Shown: positions 62,101-64,000 of the stretch, in pieces | Position numbering within the stretch: the stretch's first letter is position 1 | How the letters are laid out: every line of letters starts with the position of its first letter | Source: an uncultured Christensenella sp. | Lineage (GTDB): Bacteria; Bacillota; Clostridia; Christensenellales; Borkfalkiaceae | DNA: 64,000 nt | NCBI GenBank assembly: GCA_910578145.1 | Contig: CAJTPJ010000002.1 | Coordinates: 124,001-188,000 of the forward strand | Direction: 5' to 3' | Notes under the pieces: model-generated | Seen by the model: the letters and a program-made list of their open reading frames with translations, nothing else | Told to the model about the DNA's origin: nothing | The model's database searches: none | Made by a program: the position numbers and the translations under genes

Positions 62101-63239
62101 TAGATATAGCCCGTTCCGAGAAATATATCCACGTCGGTATGCACGTAATTTACCGCCGAATAGAAAGGATATAAACTACCGTTAGAGCTTGCCGTAGCAG
62201 ACTGCTGAATGCCCATCGCGCCGCCCGCGTAGCAGAAATAGTTGTTACCGAAAATATTTATTGTGCCGTTTACCGCACTGCTTACAAGAAGATTAGCAGC
62301 ATATCCGTAACCGATAAACGAACCCACGCTGGCATTTTTGCCGTCAGAGGGGAATACATTCATCGTAAAGTCTTTTAAGTTGAGGTTGGTTATTGTTCCA
62401 AGCTCGTCACCGTTGCCGCTTGCCTGAACGTAACCGAACAAACCCGCGTACTCAACGCCGCGTGCATTTATAACGTAATTGGAAATAGTGTGCCCTTTAC
62501 CGTCGAAATAACCGCCGAAGAAAGACGAACCGCCCGAAGCGTTACCGATAATATCCAGCCCATTGCCTCCGCAGTCGATATCGTTTGCCAAGTTGTAATA
62601 TGCAAGCACGTACCTTGAACTGCCGGAATTTACCATAGAAGCCATATAGTTAAGGTCACGCGCGCTCGTTATTAAATAAGGCGATTGGCTTGTACCAGAA
62701 CCTGAAAGCGACGTGGAAACTTCAAAAACTTCCGCAACACTTACGGTCGTTTCGCCGTCCACCACGAAACTGTAAACAGAATTGTCCGCTTTAAGAATAT
62801 TGCCGTTTGCAGTTACGCGAGGATTTGTAGTATACCCCTCTTCAACTTCTATTGAAAACGTAACCGTAGTGCCGTTTTTCAGTTCAACTACCCCGCCCTC
62901 GCCAAGTTTGGCGTCAGGAAGATAGTCTGTAACAAAAGCAACGTGTTCGCGCGCTTCAAAAGTAACGGCCACTTTTTTATCGGAACCTTTAAGTCCGAAA
63001 ACAAGACCAAGCGTTAAAGCCACTGCGGCAACGGCGGCGGCAGCGGATATGCAAATTATTCTTATAAGCGACTTTTTATCCATTGGTTTTTTTGGACCCT
63101 TAGATTTTACGGGTTTATTGCCCTTGGACTTTGCCGTAGTATTTTCCGTTTCAGCGCCAACTGCGTTTATCGTGGTTGCGGAAACTTCCTCTTCAGTTCC
63201 GCTTACGTTATTCTGTTTGTCCCGTTCGTTCAAATTCAT
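59133..63239 (-). CDS. Large membrane-anchored surface protein with GLUG-like region and repeated beta modules
   Basis: A 1368-residue protein. The cytoplasmic N-terminus (1-57) is low-complexity and charged; one membrane helix (about 58-83) probably acts as an uncleaved anchor. A short beta domain (90-170, VTFEAREHVAFV) is followed by GTSQSPYLITSARDLNYMASMVNSG and GLUG-like repeats (about 195-500, units such as GGIAGMLGDYSSIANCYSTGEF). The rest (about 560-1368) is built from modules with GTYYFDNNG, GTWFDTNTG, GRWAVSG or GTWYHSES motifs followed by beta strands, resembling lipocalin-like or copper-resistance-like small barrels. Function unknown. First gene of the operon; ribosome binding site AGAGG. 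Confidence 0.8.
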   Translation of the reverse strand: MNLNERDKQNNVSGTEEEVSATTINAVGAETENTTAKSKGNKPVKSKGPKKPMDKKSLIRIICISAAAAVAAVALTLGLVFGLKGSDKKVAVTFEAREHVAFVTDYLPDAKLGEGGVVELKNGTTVTFSIEVEEGYTTNPRVTANGNILKADNSVYSFVVDGETTVSVAEVFEVSTSLSGSGTSQSPYLITSARDLNYMASMVNSGSSRYVLAYYNLANDIDCGGNGLDIIGNASGGSSFFGGYFDGKGHTISNYVINARGVEYAGLFGYVQASGNGDELGTITNLNLKDFTMNVFPSDGKNASVGSFIGYGYAANLLVSSAVNGTINIFGNNYFCYAGGAMGIQQSATASSNGSLYPFYSAVNYVHTDVDIFLGTGYIYAAGGISGYVFSDNEMATASVANSYSTGDIFGAIRVGGIAGMLGDYSSIANCYSTGEFEANSKLYGDNESMALAGGIAGHSGVNAIISDSFSTAKISASAVLGSEYAKTGDIVALSVEPDINQKSAMVYNCYSGNNANATNASFVKNTLHWTEVDWVIQDGSFPTINYGTVDSHSIVINFDYSGKVVNGNTTEQNNIQITQNYYTPLCDYFRYAEGGLSEVLISEDDYTSYGYYFDEELTKRVPYGYILTGNVTFYIGFADYSAVEGTYYFDNNGRNVEIKLNKDSSYVYSDGVSYQSAYTYDGEKLFFYDAPFARLAALKDGDSEPNRYYNNYNFVGEKGSDGKSFKLYDGVYFTAEEPLVISKDSSLTRPDAFFGYWEKSATLNKKYYFDGEGNWIYYINSNESDRGTYEVGADGAATLSGSGVKVSVHASGLLLFKDGNKEEYYCYSNSLFGTWFDTNTGNYLKFEGYGVNFSGEVLIGIDGNVSALRYVKDGFFGENCYTLINGDMSLFGYIELTKNNTLNAILFSSAQGGFTEGHVFYLVDNYGGEWIGENAIDGVDFKDIDFNGFGIYEVESADGVIEKLGILTIDGKRVEYKVDVENGLSGEFEYNGKKYTLSYNDEDGTVIIKLADGSGLATLERKDALYEYTLVDDEGTVYTFNGGGNLSGGGKLTVSSGDVSEELGYKIKSGTIADKNLEVALLNSYNGNEIGSITIVNNLFRFTRGSSSIELEIRNSFTGRWAVSGFMYNITIGNFNLANTASGKFMDMESTATYTYYPDGNYIKLSYISGEMTQPVAMYLIFVEDGNIAVSSYPYLVSGDYYYAALQDEYFGTWYHSESRTHTMQFDGLADSKYSQGIAFDAAKNITYFYTRRFGKMYMWEYDNESKMYVLEAVAYNKKGENIFNNGTRTAFEMKPFDAVSQPIISVTDGEVDYDIYLDGTIEIDGKRGTYQLVNVNGNFTELVISQPGEDDVYGVVNHVEKTIIFN

Positions 63240-63364
63240 CTAAAAAACCTCTTGTGGTATAGCGGCGGCAGGCTAAAATTTTAAAAGCTGCCAATCCGCA
63301 GGAAACGCGTTACAACCGTACACTTTTAAGGTTGCGCAACATTTCCCAAATTTCATACATTAAA

Positions 63365-63394
63365 ATTATACAATAAATAAAAACTAAAAAGCAA
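63365..63394 (-). promoter_or_regulatory. Sigma-A promoter of the surface-protease/opp operon
   Basis: TTGCTT (63389-63394), 18 nt, TATAAT (63365-63370). The transcript has a ~120 nt leader to the ATG at 63239. No comparably strong promoter is obvious before the opp genes. Confidence 0.65.
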
Positions 63395-63556
63395 CTGATT
63401 TTTGTTAAAAATAACATTTTAATTATGAAATAATTCAATCGGGTATCAACTACGCTTATATATTAGATAATTATTGCTTTACTATACATTGAAATTGCTT
63501 ATAATTTTATTTTTAAACAATTTTTAATGAATATTTGCATAATTTGAAATTATACA

Positions 63557-63585
63557 TTTATACACATTTACCGAATTTTTATAAT
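63557..63585 (+). promoter_or_regulatory. Candidate promoter of the 26-codon peptide gene
   Basis: TTTATA (63557-63562), 17 nt, TATAAT (63580-63585) on the plus strand. The predicted start falls at the beginning of the hairpin at 63591. Confidence 0.4.
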
Positions 63586-63590
63586 GAAGA

Positions 63591-63614
63591 GAGCGCGTCA
63601 AAACCGACGCGCTC
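63591..63614 (+). repeat. 9 bp GC-rich hairpin in the 63.2-63.7 kb gap
   Basis: Arms gagcgcgtc (63591-63599) and gacgcgctc (63606-63614) with a 6 nt loop. It stands out in a very A/T-rich region and would form the 5' end of a plus-strand transcript. No T-run follows on either side. Confidence 0.6.
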
Positions 63615-63628
63615 CCCCCTGAGAGAAT

Positions 63629-63709
63629 ATGAAAAAAAGTTTAGTGTGTGCACTGTTAACGATTGTAATTATAGTTGCCTTTTGTGTTGAAAATATGATA
63701 ATTAAATGA
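63629..63709 (+). CDS. Possible 26-residue single-helix membrane peptide
   Basis: A short reading frame MKKSLVCALLTIVIIVAFCV... with a basic start and a hydrophobic helix (about 5-20). GAGAGAAT precedes the ATG as a weak ribosome binding site, and a promoter candidate plus hairpin lie upstream. No homologue is known to me, and chance cannot be excluded. The rest of the 63240-63720 gap is A/T-rich with nothing else recognisable. Confidence 0.35.
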   Translation: MKKSLVCALLTIVIIVAFCVENMIIK

Positions 63710-63721
63710 ATTTAACGCATT

Positions 63722-64000
63722 TTAGTAAAATTTTTTAAACAAAATTTCGGCTATTTTCAGCCCGTCCGCCGCCGAACTCGTAATTCCGCCCGAATATCCG
63801 CTACCCTCGCCGCAAGGGTATAACCCCTTTACGGAAACACTTTCGCAATTTTCGTCGCGCATAATTCTAAGCGGAGAGGAAAAGCGGGTTTCTACGCCCG
63901 TTAACACAGCGTCCGGACAATTGAAACCTTTTAATTTTCTACCGAAATCGGGAATAGCGGCGCGCAAGGCTTGCGTAACGGGCGCAGGCAAAAGCTCGTT
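63722..64000 (-). CDS. FAD-dependent dehydrogenase, C-terminal part (COG2509-like; runs off the window)
   Basis: The last 92 codons of an oxidoreductase; the frame is open to the window end. The segment LTGVETRFSSPLRIMRDE followed by VKGLYPCGEGSGYSGGITSSAADGLKIAE is the C-terminal FAD-binding signature of a family of uncharacterised NAD(FAD)-utilising dehydrogenases. The rest of the protein, including the N-terminal dinucleotide fold, is outside the window. Confidence 0.88.
   Translation of the reverse strand, partial: NELLPAPVTQALRAAIPDFGRKLKGFNCPDAVLTGVETRFSSPLRIMRDENCESVSVKGLYPCGEGSGYSGGITSSAADGLKIAEILFKKFY

Noticed and set aside
1..64000. CRISPR arrays, insertion sequences, rRNA operons
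   Set aside because: No regularly spaced short repeats, transposase genes or rRNA signatures were seen on either strand.

Overview
The window looks like a chromosomal segment of a spore-forming, low-to-mid GC Clostridia-type Firmicute. It carries a complete stage III sporulation operon (spoIIIAA-AH), spo0A, spoIVB, a dacF-type carboxypeptidase, ytfI/gerW, and the Firmicute order spoIIIA-asp23-nusB-folD-ispA-dxs-tlyA-nadK-argR-recN-spoIVB. Nearly everything is on the minus strand. The plus-strand exceptions are rlmI, pyk, one tRNA-Leu and a possible 26-codon peptide gene.

Reading the coordinates upward: 1-4565 holds gerW/ytfI, the condensin accessory genes scpA/scpB, an M50 peptidase and lysA. 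4650-21200 is the long sporulation, isoprenoid and housekeeping block. Inside it, between ispA and dxs, is a ~590 nt gene-free stretch with a perfect-consensus sigma-A promoter and its own terminator, followed by a lysine-rich multi-pass membrane protein. I interpret this pair as OLE RNA and its partner OapA. 21200-24835 holds two tRNA-Leu genes, coaE and polA. 25000-28040 is a preQ0/preQ1 operon (queD-queE-folE-queC-queF) behind a structured leader that looks like a preQ1-I riboswitch with an intrinsic terminator. 28160-31260 holds a tyrosine integrase broken by one stop codon, a DUF697-type membrane protein, and spo0A, whose receiver domain has an eroded acidic pocket. 31350-41410 holds an ABC-F protein, a two-subunit ABC exporter, rlmI, an M29 aminopeptidase, an ABC-2 transporter and the RNase P RNA gene; pyk follows.

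42950-63395 is a probable ~20 kb minus-strand operon. It encodes a 1368-residue membrane-anchored surface protein, a 2464-residue lipoprotein subtilase carrying BspA-type leucine-rich repeats, a lipoprotein with Listeria-Bacteroides-type repeat character, an oversized OppA, OppB, OppC, OppD, OppF and a small membrane protein. I read it as a protein-capture, proteolysis and peptide-import system. A partial FAD-dependent dehydrogenase closes the window.

Two cross-cutting observations stand out. Three presumed forespore operons (ytfI-gerW, dacF, spoIVB) each have a GHATR-17 nt-CATNHTA-like promoter whose -10 lies exactly 5 nt before the ATG, with no Shine-Dalgarno. Several vegetative genes (nadK, polA, rlmI, the ABC exporter) have sigma-A -10 boxes 6-8 nt before the ATG. 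This suggests leaderless mRNAs. All identifications come from reading the sequence and family knowledge; no database search was run.
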